64,000 bases of DNA from Moniliella sp. 'wahieum'. Its lineage: Eukaryota; Basidiomycota; Moniliellomycetes; Moniliellales; Moniliellaceae. The position numbers and the translations under genes are program-made. The stretch covers positions 310,001 through 374,000 of the forward strand of contig RSEE01000024.1 of NCBI GenBank assembly GCA_003971905.1, read 5' to 3'. The notes beneath the pieces are model-generated. The model saw only the letters and a program-made list of their open reading frames with translations, ran no database searches and was not told the origin of the DNA. Every line of letters begins with the position of its first letter. Positions within the stretch are counted from its first letter, which is position 1. This document shows, in pieces, positions 45,952 through 56,798 of the stretch.

Positions 45952-48900
45952 CTAGAGCAGATCCTCGTCGTCGTCCTCGGCTCCGATGGCCTCTTGGTTT
46001 TGCGTCGGTGCGGACGCGGCAGGCACCGAGGCGGAGGCCTTGACGAAACCAGGGATGGTGCGTGCCTCGACCTGCTGCATGGCGTCCGCCTCCTCCGGTC
46101 CGGCAGGAACGTGAGCTTGAGCTTGGGCTTGTGCTTGCGCTTGCGCCTGGGAAACTGCCGAAGCGGCAATGTTGGCCACATTGGTATTGAACTGGGCTTG
46201 GACCGACCGTTTGATGCGCAACATTTCCCTAAACGTTTCTTCCGAGCCTGCGTCCACTTCAAATGTGTTCCATTGGGCCCAGTAGTCGGTGCCTGCATCG
46301 TGGCGTGGATCAACAAATTGTGCTCCATACGCGTAGATGGCACGTGCGCGATCGACCTCGCCCAACTTGCGCTCCAGCGCGGCAAACCGTAATGACATCT
46401 CGGCCGCTTGCTTGTCGGGCAACTGCGTGATGGCCGTCTCGTAGATCGGCCGTGTGGCAGGCAAGCCAGCGACCGAGGCAGTCTTGGCAATGTAGTACAC
46501 ATACATCTGCCCCATCCCATCGGGTCAGTTTCCACTTCAAACGAAAGAGGGGGTGGAAGGGAAGAACGAAGAGCGAGGTGCAAAGAACGAAGGGGAAGGC
46601 AAGTTGTACGTACATCAAACTTATCCTTGGGTTCGACGATCTGTGTGCCGCGCTGGTAGACCCCGAGGGCCCTTCGGGCCAGGCCATGTTCTTCCTCCAG
46701 CTTGCCATAGAGGAGGAGGATGGGTTTGGCAAACTTGGCAGGCACGCCATCCAACGCCTGTTCGAACAAGTCCCGCGCACGTTCCATTTTAGTCCCGCCG
46801 TATCGCTTGACAAACTTGCCGAGCAAAATGTTCCACAGCTCAAACGCAGCGGGGTAGCCCAGGGCATCAATCCCGCGCTGGTACACTTTGAGGCTATCTT
46901 CAAAGTAGCCTTCGTTTTCGAGGAACAGAGCATAGTTGGTAAAGATCTGCGGCGTGGCCAGTTTAAGGGAGAGGATGGTCTCGTACGCATTCTTGGTGCC
47001 TTGCATCCCGCCCACGGCCTCGCTCAGGTCGAGATAAAAGCTCCAGAGCTTGAGACTGCGCCACAGACGTTCTTGCGGCGGACGCGTCGCGTCGTGGTAC
47101 CGGATCTGCGCACGGAGGGACTTGCGTGGAGCAGTGACAGCAGAAGCAAGTAGCGACAGCGCCGTGGTCCACTGCGAATGACGTACCTCCATCTCGGCGT
47201 AGCGGCACCACACCTCGGCTAGCTCCTCAATGTTGCGGAAGGGCACGGCGGTGGCGCGACGGTACACTGCCCGTGCACTTTCGAGGTCGGGCGCCGCCTT
47301 ACCCTCCAGCCCGCCTTCCTCGTAAAACTTGGCAAACGCAGAGAACAGTCGACTGAGGTCCGCAGTAGCCCGGGCCGCCGAAACAGTGTCCACAGCACGG
47401 GCGTAGGTTTGCGTCACTCTAGCATTGGCAGCATCGTGAGCGCGTATCTTTTCTTCGGGAGACGCGTCCTCCGGATCGGCTGTGGCCGTGATCAAAGCAA
47501 TTCGCTTTTCCCATTCGGCCACATCGTGCGGATTGCGACGGAGAAGCGTCTCGTTTACAAGCCAAGGTCGACGGGACATGAGTGCCTCAAAGCGTTGCAG
47601 ACCATCGTCCACCTCTTTCTCCTTGGCTGCCACCTCGTCGCTTGGTGCATTGGACGCCTCCAATTCCCCCAACTCTTCCATGAGGAAATTCAAGGTGCTT
47701 TCCAACGTCTCGGCATACGCGTCAAATGTCAGAGTAAAATCGCGCATCGTAAATGCAGACCGAATGCCATGCTCAAACACGCGGATTGCAGCACCAAACT
47801 CGCTCCGGGTCAGATAATAGGTTGCGAGTCCCGTCCACAGGCGGCCCGCTTGATCCACAAACCGAGGTACACCCTCCGCCAAGATCAAGAGGCCGATCGG
47901 TTGGCGTGATGGGTTGTTCGGGTCGGCATCGCTGGCCCAAAGGTCCGAGGCTTTCTTTTCTGCCTCCGACAGCTTTTCTTGTCCTGCACTTTGGGCGTTG
48001 GGTGTTCTTGCCCAAACCGAGTCGGGATGGGAGGCAAGTTGTTGTCATCCCCCGTCTCAGCCTGGTGAACCGGCAACGGAGAAGCATCGACAAGGTCAAT
48101 TCCCAATTGAGGGAGATGGCGCAGCACTCGCTGCTCTTCCTCCTCTTGCAGGTCCATTCCAACTGCATCGGCATGTTTTGTAGCCAGCTCCATCCAGTCG
48201 AGGAAAAGCTGATGGGGAGACTTGCCATTGGGAGACACATATTCGCCCAACGCAGCGCGACGGGCAAGCCCCAAAAGCCGCTTGGCAGCTTCCAGGACAA
48301 ACATGCGGCTTTGGTGACGGGCCGCAGCGTGGGCCATCTCATCCTTCTCTTCGTCCTCCTCTTCGCTTTCATCGTCCTCTTCGGGCGCCTCTGCTGCCGC
48401 TTCAAGCAAGAGAGAGACATAGTGTTCTGTCAAGGTGCTGTCTACCGCAACAAAGCGGCGCCAAACACGAATGCCTGTCTCGCGGCCTAGGGGTGCGCCC
48501 GCACCGGCCCCCACGCTGCGCACCCGTTCCGTGGCCCAGGGGAGGTAGAGACGCCAAATCCGCGGCTGCATCGTCGGGGGCAGGGTGCGGAGGGCGCGAT
48601 CAAAGGTGCGCCGGGCAAAAGTATGGGACAACAGCGGCGGGCAATTGGGATGGAGGAAGAGACTGAGGTACATGATCCACAGTCGCGGCATATTGGGGAG
48701 AGAGGTCAAGGACCGTTCAAACGCAGCGGCCAACGAGATCCATTCCTCCACCCCGAGCACCCCGTCCAGAGCAGAGTCCAGGTCCCAATAGTCAGGTCCA
48801 AAATCATCGTCGCCGCTGTGCGTCGCCTCGGGATCGGCCAAAGCGTGTGCGCGCAACTCGTCAGTGGGGCCGCGGTTGCGCGAAGCAGTGATGGTGCGGC

Positions 48901-49439
48901 GGAACGCGTCGTCCTGCGAGTAGCGTTTGGGCCGACCGAGGACAAAGCGGGCGCAGCATGAGGTATTGCGTGTGCAGAGGGTAGCTCATCGGGAACGCTG
49001 CCAATGCGCGTTCAAACACGAGGGTGATACGCTGGAGCGCAAGGCGCTGGGCTGCGTTCCCGAGGAACCCGAGGCGGGGGCCTGCCAGGCCGAGGTCGGG
49101 GTCGGGAGCAGGGAGTGGGGTGTGGGAGGGCAAGGGGTCGGCAAGCTGGTTGTGCGCGCGGACATGGGCAATGTAGGAGACCCATACCCGCTCCGACGTG
49201 GCTCCGCTCTGCTGCAACGATGTTTCCCACGACGCGTCCGACGCGGGCACCAGGCCGGGAATGGCGAGCGGCGAAGGCACGGGCCAGGTGAGGGGGAAGA
49301 GCGACGTGGCGGCGGCCAGCTTGCTCGGCTGGGGCGAGGTGGGGGCAGCGGTGGGTGGGTCTTCTGGATGGAGTGTGGATGGCGGTGGCGGTGGCGAGGG
49401 CGAGGGCGCCTTGGGCTTGCGGCCCCGTTTGGGCGGCAT
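45952..49439 (-). CDS. SYF1: Pre-mRNA-splicing factor SYF1 (XAB2)
   Basis: HAT/TPR-repeat scaffold of the NineTeen (Prp19) complex in the spliceosome, nuclear. About 1,128 residues from MPPKRGRKPK (ATG 49439). Typical stretches are VWVSYIAHVRAHNQL, LQRITLVFERALAAFPMSYP, ERSLTSLPNMPRLWIMYLS, TFDRALRTLPPTMQPRIW, LWTGLATYYLTRSEFGAAI, TYARAVDTVSAARATADL, NYALFLENEGYFEDSLKVY and YETAITQLPD. The tail ends DDDEDLL after a QAQAQAQ run. The intron at 46613-46509 (GTACGT..GCAG) joins KFD to MYVYYIAKTASVAGLPATR. Frame changes by one base occur at about 48950 (QYLMLR to ARFVLGRPKRYSQDD) and at about 47985 in an AAAA context (VQD to EKLSEAEKKASDLW). The sequence on either side is well conserved. An acidic EEDDESEEEDEEKDE insert lies at about 48350. 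Confidence 0.9.
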
Positions 49440-50758
49440 GGCGAGATGGTGGTGGAGTTGCATCCTTCGATCCCAGCCCGCGTCCTCGCAGCGGAAGCAG
49501 CGGATTACCTAACGCACAGGGCTCGTTTCAAGTTGCAATAGGCAGGTGCATGTTTCAATGTGTCTATAGCGCACTGTTGATACTGGGTACGGAGTGCTTG
49601 TTAATTAACCGCCAGCCGACAAGAGAAGCGCCGCTGTTGCGACTGGTCGCCTGAATCGGTTGGGGATGTGGGCTCAGCAGCAGCCCACCTACTGCCGCGT
49701 AGAGGTCGAAGACCTAAGAGAGTAGAGATGGTTTGAATCGGGGTATCATCTGTTCGATAATCATCGATTATCGCCACCTCACGCCTCTCGGCTGTAGCAG
49801 CACCGTCCCCGTCCAATACACTGGGGCGATGGCCACCCAGCCATGCATTACCCGCGGGTTTTGATGGCAGGCTGTCGGCGGGGTTCAGATCCCCATCTCC
49901 AATCACCCTGCGTTCAAGTTGAACATTACGGAGTTGGAGACTACGTGGCGCTTGCGGAGTGTACTGGAAAAAAAGCGGTGGCTCTTGCTCAGTAGTGTAA
50001 TTTTTTATCAAAAGCGGCTCTTCTGCTCAGTGTAATTTAACCAATCAATGTGGCTCGTGCCCAACAGTGTAACCAAAACCAATTATTGCTGCAAGTCGTC
50101 TCCCTATAGTTCAGGCAGTCCCCAGTCCCTACGGATGCATCGAACCAGGGAGATGTGTGATGGAGCAAACGCCCCGCAGGTAGTCCCTTGTCCAGACCCT
50201 GCGCCCCCACACCCCGCCGCGATCGCAATGGGGCAACGCACACCAGCGCGGGAAGGAGGGAAGAGGGGAGGAGGGAAGAGGGGGAGGCACACAAGCGAAG
50301 AGATGCAGGCAGTGGGAGAAGCAAGCTGTCTTACGGGCAACTTCCTCGACCTCCTCCTCCTCCAGAGACAGCCCCACTCGAAAAACAGCGCACCGATCCC
50401 CTGCCCCCCCCCTCCGCCGCGCACTCCATCGGTATCGCCGATGCTGATGACTAGCAACGGACGAGCAGAGTGGCGCACCAGGCGATTCCGCGGTGTCTAC
50501 ACTTGCGGAGAGAGTGTGGTGTGACGCCTACCCTTGCAATAGTGACCGTTTACTCAATATGATTATGTTCAAGTCGGAGACGGAGAGAAGCGGAGAGATG
50601 CTGCCCTCACCCCAGCTGCGTCCCCCAACACGCCCGCCACCCTTACCACGCCCGCCACCTCCTCACCCCGCTGTAAGGATGAGCGGCCTGTCGCATCCCT
50701 TCTAGACCGGACACCACCACCTTCACCCCCTTCACTCTCTTCGACGCCTGCATAGACG
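49440..50758. other. Region between SYF1 and right zinc-finger gene; inner edge of right arm
   Basis: 49440-49609 is unique and carries the SYF1 promoter. From about 49610 it mirrors 40489-41770, including the ATCATCGATTATCG word at 49761-49774. No gene is supported. Confidence 0.6.
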
Positions 50759-52258
50759 ATGCCGCATTATCTCATTGGTGCGTCTCCCTATCTCCGTCGC
50801 CGTCCGTCTCTTCTCCGAGGAAAGTCGCTGACCCCATCTCGCAATACAGAAGCGAACCGCTACGAATGTGATGATGATGTGTTGCGAGGCGCGCTGACGC
50901 TTTGTGGCATGTCGACGGGGCTATCATCGAATGCGTATGCCGATCTACACCACATCGTTTCCCCCATCCCCGTAGTGTTTATCCCTCCCACGCCACCGTC
51001 CAACCCCACGTCAACTGATATTTCGCCTATCGTGTCTGGCTTTTCCTCTCACGATCCCACCGGCGACGGTGACGCTTCTCGTGCCCGTTCCAGTTTCACC
51101 TCCGTTGACACTGTCATGGCTTCAGGGCCAGATTCTTCCCCTACCCATCCCCCCACTCGCATTACCTCCCGCGACCGCACGGACATGCCCCCAGCCCGTC
51201 AACCTCGCCCTTCTCGGCACTCGCGACCGGCGCCAGACCAGCAGGGCGAGCCAAGCGTGAGCATCCAGGTGGAGGCTACGGCGCCAGCTAAGCCCCCCAG
51301 GACCCGGGATCGGAGTATCCGATGCGACGTGGTCGCACGCCCGGCTGACCCATTGGTGCGTCCGTACGGCTGTGGCGTACCGTGGTGCAAGTTGCAGTGG
51401 ATGCGGATCTTTACGCCGGACGCGTCTGAGATTCCCATCCTGGAGCGGTGCCTCTCTCGCCTCCCGTCCGATCAACAGGCGCTTTTGGAACCTGAGCACA
51501 AGGAGGAGCGGACGGGGATCTTGGCCACATATGCCACGGGCAAAGAACTGCAAGAGCATGTGCAACGGTGTCATGCTGCACTTGTGGGTGTGAAGCACGC
51601 CACGGGGGTAGTGGCGGCCGTGCGAAATTCGCTGTACATGTGCTCCCTGCCCCACTGTCTGGCAGGGTACAACAAAGTGCAAGCGATTGAATACCACATC
51701 CAAGTGACTGGCAGGGGCGTCAAGCATCTGTGCCACGGAGCGCTTCAAAAGGACCCTGATGAGGGGGTGCGTTACGCCACCGGCCCTTGTTCCAAGGGCA
51801 TGACACGCGCCGAAGCAGCCACGTTCATGCAGCAGGCGGGCTTGCTTCGAGCGGCACCCAAGCCAATGGCCTGCATGGCCGAAGCGCTGGGCCAAGTGCG
51901 CAGTCCACTCGATCTCGCTCTCACCCTCCAGGTCGGAGGGGGGGACAGCGAGTATACGCAGTACATGGGTGCCCAAGTCCACTCGTTCCCGTGCAACCGC
52001 ACGTTTGAGGATACCAAGGGCCTGGCGTACCACCTTGCCTGCAAAGGCTCGGGCCACAATGCCATTGCTCGCCTTGCCCTGAGCCGGATCGATGCGGAGG
52101 AAGCCGGTGCGCCAGCTACCCGGAACGCAGATGTGGACGAAGCGAATCCCCTGCTAGCTCGTGCTGTCCAGCTGTTTATCCAGGCCATGAAGGAGTGCCC
52201 CCGGCTGAGTCGGGCTGTTATGCGTGTCCTCGACGACCAGCAGAACGCTGAAGCATAG
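50759..52258 (+). CDS. C2H2-like zinc-finger protein, right copy (intact; Sfp1-like fingers)
   Basis: Open from ATG 50759 to TAG 52256. A likely 72-bp intron at 50778-50849 (GTGCGT..ATACAG) is in frame and stop-free. Its removal gives MPHYLIEANRYECDDDVL and a 475-residue protein. The N-terminal half is Ser/Pro-rich. The C-terminal half has three Cys/His clusters resembling degenerate C2H2 fingers: YGCGVPWCKLQ with a later LQEHVQRCH, CSLPHCLAGYNKVQAIEYHI, and FPCNRTFEDTKGLAYHLACK. The last two recall the split YxxxxGLxYHL fingers of Sfp1-type regulators. That comparison is from memory of the motif and tentative. Regulatory function is inferred from the fingers only. It lies divergently from SYF1 and convergent with the right DCAF7-like gene. 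Confidence 0.7.
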   Translation: MPHYLIGASPYLRRRPSLLRGKSLTPSRNTEANRYECDDDVLRGALTLCGMSTGLSSNAYADLHHIVSPIPVVFIPPTPPSNPTSTDISPIVSGFSSHDPTGDGDASRARSSFTSVDTVMASGPDSSPTHPPTRITSRDRTDMPPARQPRPSRHSRPAPDQQGEPSVSIQVEATAPAKPPRTRDRSIRCDVVARPADPLVRPYGCGVPWCKLQWMRIFTPDASEIPILERCLSRLPSDQQALLEPEHKEERTGILATYATGKELQEHVQRCHAALVGVKHATGVVAAVRNSLYMCSLPHCLAGYNKVQAIEYHIQVTGRGVKHLCHGALQKDPDEGVRYATGPCSKGMTRAEAATFMQQAGLLRAAPKPMACMAEALGQVRSPLDLALTLQVGGGDSEYTQYMGAQVHSFPCNRTFEDTKGLAYHLACKGSGHNAIARLALSRIDAEEAGAPATRNADVDEANPLLARAVQLFIQAMKECPRLSRAVMRVLDDQQNAEA

Positions 52259-53966
52259 TGAAGCTGCCTGGTTTGCAAACTATGCCACTCTGCAAGCATA
52301 CTGCTCAATGCACCACACCCACTCAACACCTCCGACACCACCATCTTGCCACACCGCACTTTTTCCTGCATCTGACATACCTCATCATCTCATCATTTTG
52401 TATTACATCTTGTCCTGACTCGATCCTACCTCATCATCTCATCTTTTTGTATTACATCTTTGCCTGACTCGATCCGTTCTGCTTGGGCCCGTTCATCTTC
52501 TTGTTTTCCTTGTTACTTTCTTGGGCGTCCTGTTCCCACGGCACCGTGAGGCAACGCCGTCTGGCCTGATTTGTAGTTGTGGAAGCCAGGCCCTGGCTTG
52601 AGTTGCTGCACGCTTGCCATCAGCAGGCCACATGTGTACACTCCCTTTCCCATTGCTTGTACTCCCCTCTGCGACACCACATCTCCTCTTCTTCCGCATC
52701 TCCTTCCCTTTCCCTTTCCTCTCGGTCACCTCGGTCGTTACTTGTTTATCATTCGTTGAAGTTCTGTTCTGTGGGCTTTAGAGACTAGGTGTCTCCTAGG
52801 TCAGGGTCTTTACGGTTTACGTGTCACTACAGTACTAAAAAAACGCATCTGTTTTGGACATCTCCGTCTTTTGTTTCTCTGCATATTCCACTTAGTCCGC
52901 ACCGGTTTGTTTGTTCCACTTAGTCCGCACTGGTTTGCGTGTTCCACTTAGTCCGCGCCGGTTTGTGAGGTATGTATGTGATCGTTAAGAGCATATTGTG
53001 CAGGTACCAACCATCAACGTATCCCTCGATCTTTGTTCTGCGACAGTCATTGACAGTGCTTACGGCTGAGACACAACCAACTGGACCAAGTGCTGCGCCT
53101 AATAAGCCGACACGCTTATCCGGCGTGCAGTGTGTTTCTTGGTGGCGCCCACCCCGTTTAGTGAGCCAGGGGAATCGTCAGATCCGGATCCTCTCAGTGT
53201 GGTGCCCGCCATCCGTTCCGATAAGACTTGCCCGGAGTAGCGCGTGTGGATACGGATGAACATATCATTGTGGTCGATATCCGAGCGCCGGTGAGAACTA
53301 CATCATCTCCATTGGGACTCACTGCAGTATAGTTCAGTATTTCGTTTCTGTGCCAACACACATCTTGCTTGCTGTCTTGGTACCAATGAGAGTCCGTGGA
53401 GGCACGGGCTCCCATTGAATGTTGAGGCTCAACCCTAAAGCTACGAACTCCATCCACTAATTGCCTCGTTGGGCTGTTCTGTAACATGTAATCCCCTCCC
53501 CCACCGTAAATTACATTGCACTTGCTACCACGGTGACCCAGCGACTGAAGCAGACGATGGAAGCAGGCGAAACCCCCTGCGGCACTAGTAAAAATATCAT
53601 CGAATCCGATAGCACTTGCTCGTGGAGGGATGCTGGGTGTGGGATGCGGGGCAAACCATAGGCCAGAGAGGGCTAAGTGCACAAGCCGTTTAACCACCCT
53701 CAGGCTTTGCCTCGCCCCACGACCCACCCTCTCCGCTCGGTTTCTTCTACGGTTGGGGCCCGCCCTGCCTGTGGAAGAGAAGGTGGCACACCAGCGCTCC
53801 TACCTGCTTGCCGTCCCATGCGAAAGCGTACACAGTACATGTATACGTAACCAAGTGCATAGACGGACGAGGACACCCGTTCCAGAACCAGATCCAGTTC
53901 CTGCGCCCACTAACCACCACGAATCACAGCGACCCCACCAGGAGGGAAGGCAAGTGTTCTGAGCGC
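52259..53966. other. Intergenic part of right arm
   Basis: Mirror of 37379-38989. Direct near-repeats are present at 52365-52460 (CTCATCATCTCATC..TTGTATTACATCTT twice) and 52885-52970 (TTCCACTTAGTCCGCACYGG three times), both less expanded in the left arm. No gene is supported. Confidence 0.6.
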
Positions 53967-55892
53967 TTACACCCGCAGCGCCCGTACCGAGTTGCCGCTC
54001 ACCAGTGCTAGCCAATCGGGTTCCTTCCATTTGGCCGTCTGGCTTCCGGGTGCCGGGCTCTGGCCCGGCGGCAGAACGCCCTTGGTGTATTCGTCCCACT
54101 CCTGCACGACCGTGTCGCTCCTGGGGTGCGACGCTGTGCTCACCGGCGGCTCGGGCTTGACAAATGGCGCCCGTAGCCAGGCGACATTGTTGACCATCTC
54201 GTGGGACGTGTAGGCGAGCACGGGCTGCTCCACCGGTACACGAGACGAGTAGGAGGAGGCCGAGTAGGTGGACATGCTGGTTGGCGCAGGGCTCGGCGCA
54301 CCGTGCATGCTCATCGAGCTGTGCGAGTGACCCGGGGTCATCGAGTTGGAGTTCCGACTGCGGCGGCCTTGTTGGCTTGCCGTGCGTAGCGTCGCACTGG
54401 CCAAGTCGTACACCAAGCACTGACAGTCGTCCGCGCCTGTGCACACCATGCCTTTCGACGGCCCGAGTCCGGCCCAGCCGCCCTGCGGCCCCCACGCCAC
54501 AGCATTGATGCTGGCTGTGTGGCCACGCAGTTCGAGAATGGGCGAGCCTGGCGCGCGGACATCCAGCACCTGCACCGTATCCGACTCGAGGTTGAACGTG
54601 GCGAGGTAATTCGCATCCCATGGGTTGAATGCGATCCGGAGCAACGGCGGCGCACGTACTGACGCAGCACTTGCACTCCCATTCCGCGTCGGAGGCCGGG
54701 ACAGCATGCTGTCCGACGACGAAGTTTCGTAAATGATGGTCGAGTTTTCGAGATTTTGCTGGTCAAAGATGCGCACACTCCCATCCGCGCCCACCGTCGC
54801 AAACACATCCGAACTCCCGGGGCACCAATCCACATCGTACACTTCGCGATCGTGGGCGATGAGCTGGGTAAGCGCGGTGCGCGTAGGCAAGTCCCAAATG
54901 GTGCACGTGGTATCGATGGAACTGGTAACGATGAGCGAGGGCGAAGGCACGTTCCAGCTAAACGACGTCATGGGCGCTGGCGGGCTACTGGCTGAATTGG
55001 AATGTGCCAACACGCTCTTTTCCGCCAACTCGAAGCGCAAGTTGGTCGCCACCTCGCCCCCCGCGTGACGGCGCGAGGATTGTTGATATGCGACGAGGCA
55101 CGTCGCGATTCTTCCTCCACCTCGGCCGCCGTGCCGGCCCACTGCTCGTTCCGACTGATCTCCCAAATCCGAAGCGAGTCGGCCGACGAAGCGAGCAACT
55201 CGCGGTCCGGGTAAAAGTCAGGTAAGCCAACGCTCGCAGCGGCCTGCGCAGAGGATTCCTTGGTATTGGGACTATAGTTGTTGGCCGCTGCCACAGCAGC
55301 TCGCGGCTTCGGACCGGCGCGGGCGCCGCCGGCACCAGGAAAGGTCGGCGCAGAGGAAAGCGTCGAGGGCTGGAAAGCTAGTTTGGTGGCTGGGTACGGG
55401 TGGGACGCATCGGCCAGCAGCGGCATCTCCGGTTGGCTGCAGATCGTCAGCAAGGGTCAGCTCCACGAAGCAAGAAGGGAGAGGGGAGTGAGGAGGAGGA
55501 GGAGGAAGGAGAGACTGCGCACCCATCAGGGCCCACTTCGAGCCCAACGATCTGCACTCGGTTGGCAAACTCCTCAAAGAAACTGCCGATGGCCAAGCGG
55601 CCGCCCTCGGGGATGGGGCGGTGGTGCGGGCGACCGCGGCGGCTGGCGCGTCGGCGGAGATCGCCCGAGTAGGGAGTGTCGGCAGAGGCAGATGTGTGCT
55701 GGCCCGTCAGATCCTCAGAGAAGTCCGTGTTGGAGGAGATGACGGGCGACGAGGACCAGGCCAGCGAGTAGAGCGGCCCTGGCGGAGCGAGCGGGGCGGG
55801 GGCAGGGACAAAGCCAAGCGAAGGTCAGCAGCCAAGCGCAGGCAAGGAGAGGAGAACGCACATGGTGCTTGGTACTCAACGAGCGGAGCCAT
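53967..55892 (-). CDS. DCAF7/WDR68-like WD40 protein, right copy
   Basis: Same architecture as the left copy. The ATG is at 55892-55890 (MAPLVEYQAP|W). Introns at 55861-55779 (83 bp) and 55522-55437 (86 bp) lie at the same codons. The core is well conserved (SIDTTCTIWDL, IAHDREVYDVDWCPG, VGADGSVRIFDQQNLENS, EPDWLALVSGNSVRALRV). Changes concentrate in the linkers, which are shorter here (about 585 residues in total), and VHDVDW of the left copy is the more family-typical VYDVDW here. The same one-base frame offset as in the left copy falls between RRASS (about 55100) and NLRF (55045). The protein beyond it is intact to the stop at 53969-53967. Both copies look under selection. Confidence 0.88.
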
Positions 55893-56798
55893 AAGGGGCG
55901 GCGGCGGAGAGGTGGATGGGCGCGTGGATGCGGGTGGCGTGCGTGCTGCTGCGGATGGATGTGGATGCTGGTGTGGGTGCGCCGTTGGTCAGGGGCGGGG
56001 CGGAGCCAGGGCGGAACGGCGGGGCTCGGAATGCGCGCTGGGCCGCGCTGCCGTATCTGTGCGACTCAGCTGCAAGTCACGTGATCCCCAGGTGGCCACC
56101 AATCAGCCTGATTGCTCAGCGCAACTAAAGGGGCACGAGGACAGAGAGGGTTGTTCCTCCGTTGCTCCGTTGCTACAGAGAACCAATGGGGTACCTGGTT
56201 GGCCTCCCGCACATCCTTGATTGCTACCCGTTGTTCCAGCGTCCAAGGAATGAGGCGTGGTACGCCCCGCTCTTCCTTCTTCGTTCAAGGGGAGCCAGGG
56301 TTCAGTGCCTATCTTGTAGGAAAATGGCATGCATGTAATGGATCCGGCAGAAAATAAACCACGGATATCTGCGGGAGCATGGTGATGGACTCTGCCCACT
56401 GCAGGTGTGGTGCTGTGTGAGGCAAAGAGGGGGTGAGGCCAAAGAAAGAGCGGCGGGGATTGGTGGTGGAAGCTGGGCACGACGGATGAGAGGGCAATGT
56501 CGTCGTTCCATCCGTTCGATTGTCGTGCGGCATGGGCATCCGGAGGGAGCGCCCTGGTACTAGGCACGCTGGTTGGTGGTTGGGCTGCGGCGACCATTGG
56601 GAGGAGGCGCTATGCTGGCCTGGGATCGTATGATGGCTAGGGATGGATGGCCACATCGCTACTTCAGAGCACGCATCCCGGCGGGGCACGCGGGCGGAAC
56701 CAGCGCGGGCGCATTCCGCGCGTGGTCTTCCTGCGGCGCACTGGCCGCGCTGGGCTGGTAAAGTATTGGAGCAGTGCCTGGGGAAGCTACCTGCGACC
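55893..56798. other. Divergent region between right DCAF7-like gene and BCS1
   Basis: 906 bases between divergent starts. The first ~300 belong to the right arm. The rest is unique. No gene is supported. Confidence 0.5.
56078..56083. promoter_or_regulatory. CACGTG box upstream of right DCAF7-like gene
   Basis: AGTCACGTGATC with an adjacent CCACCTGG (minus strand), about 185 bases before the ATG. It is one of the few promoter blocks shared with the left copy. Confidence 0.45.

Larger units (their letters stand above)
49610..56200 (-). repeat. Right arm of ~6.6-kb inverted segmental duplication
   Basis: Reverse-orientation partner of 35190-41770. The inner end passes into a remnant of SINE-like copy 4. 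The outer end lies beyond the DCAF7-like promoter, where CAACGGAGCAAC and TGCGCTGAG words still match 35200-35280. The arms enclose about 7.8 kb of unique DNA with the HSF and SYF1 genes. Confidence 0.9.

Noticed and set aside
49875-49895. GGGGTTCAGATCCCC as a tRNA B box
   Set aside because: No matching A box, acceptor stem or terminator at the right spacing. It is part of the arm's ordinary intergenic DNA.
51122-52057. 311-codon antisense frame over the right zinc-finger gene
   Set aside because: The same antisense frame is broken in the left copy at sites where the sense protein is kept. Sense-strand conservation decides.
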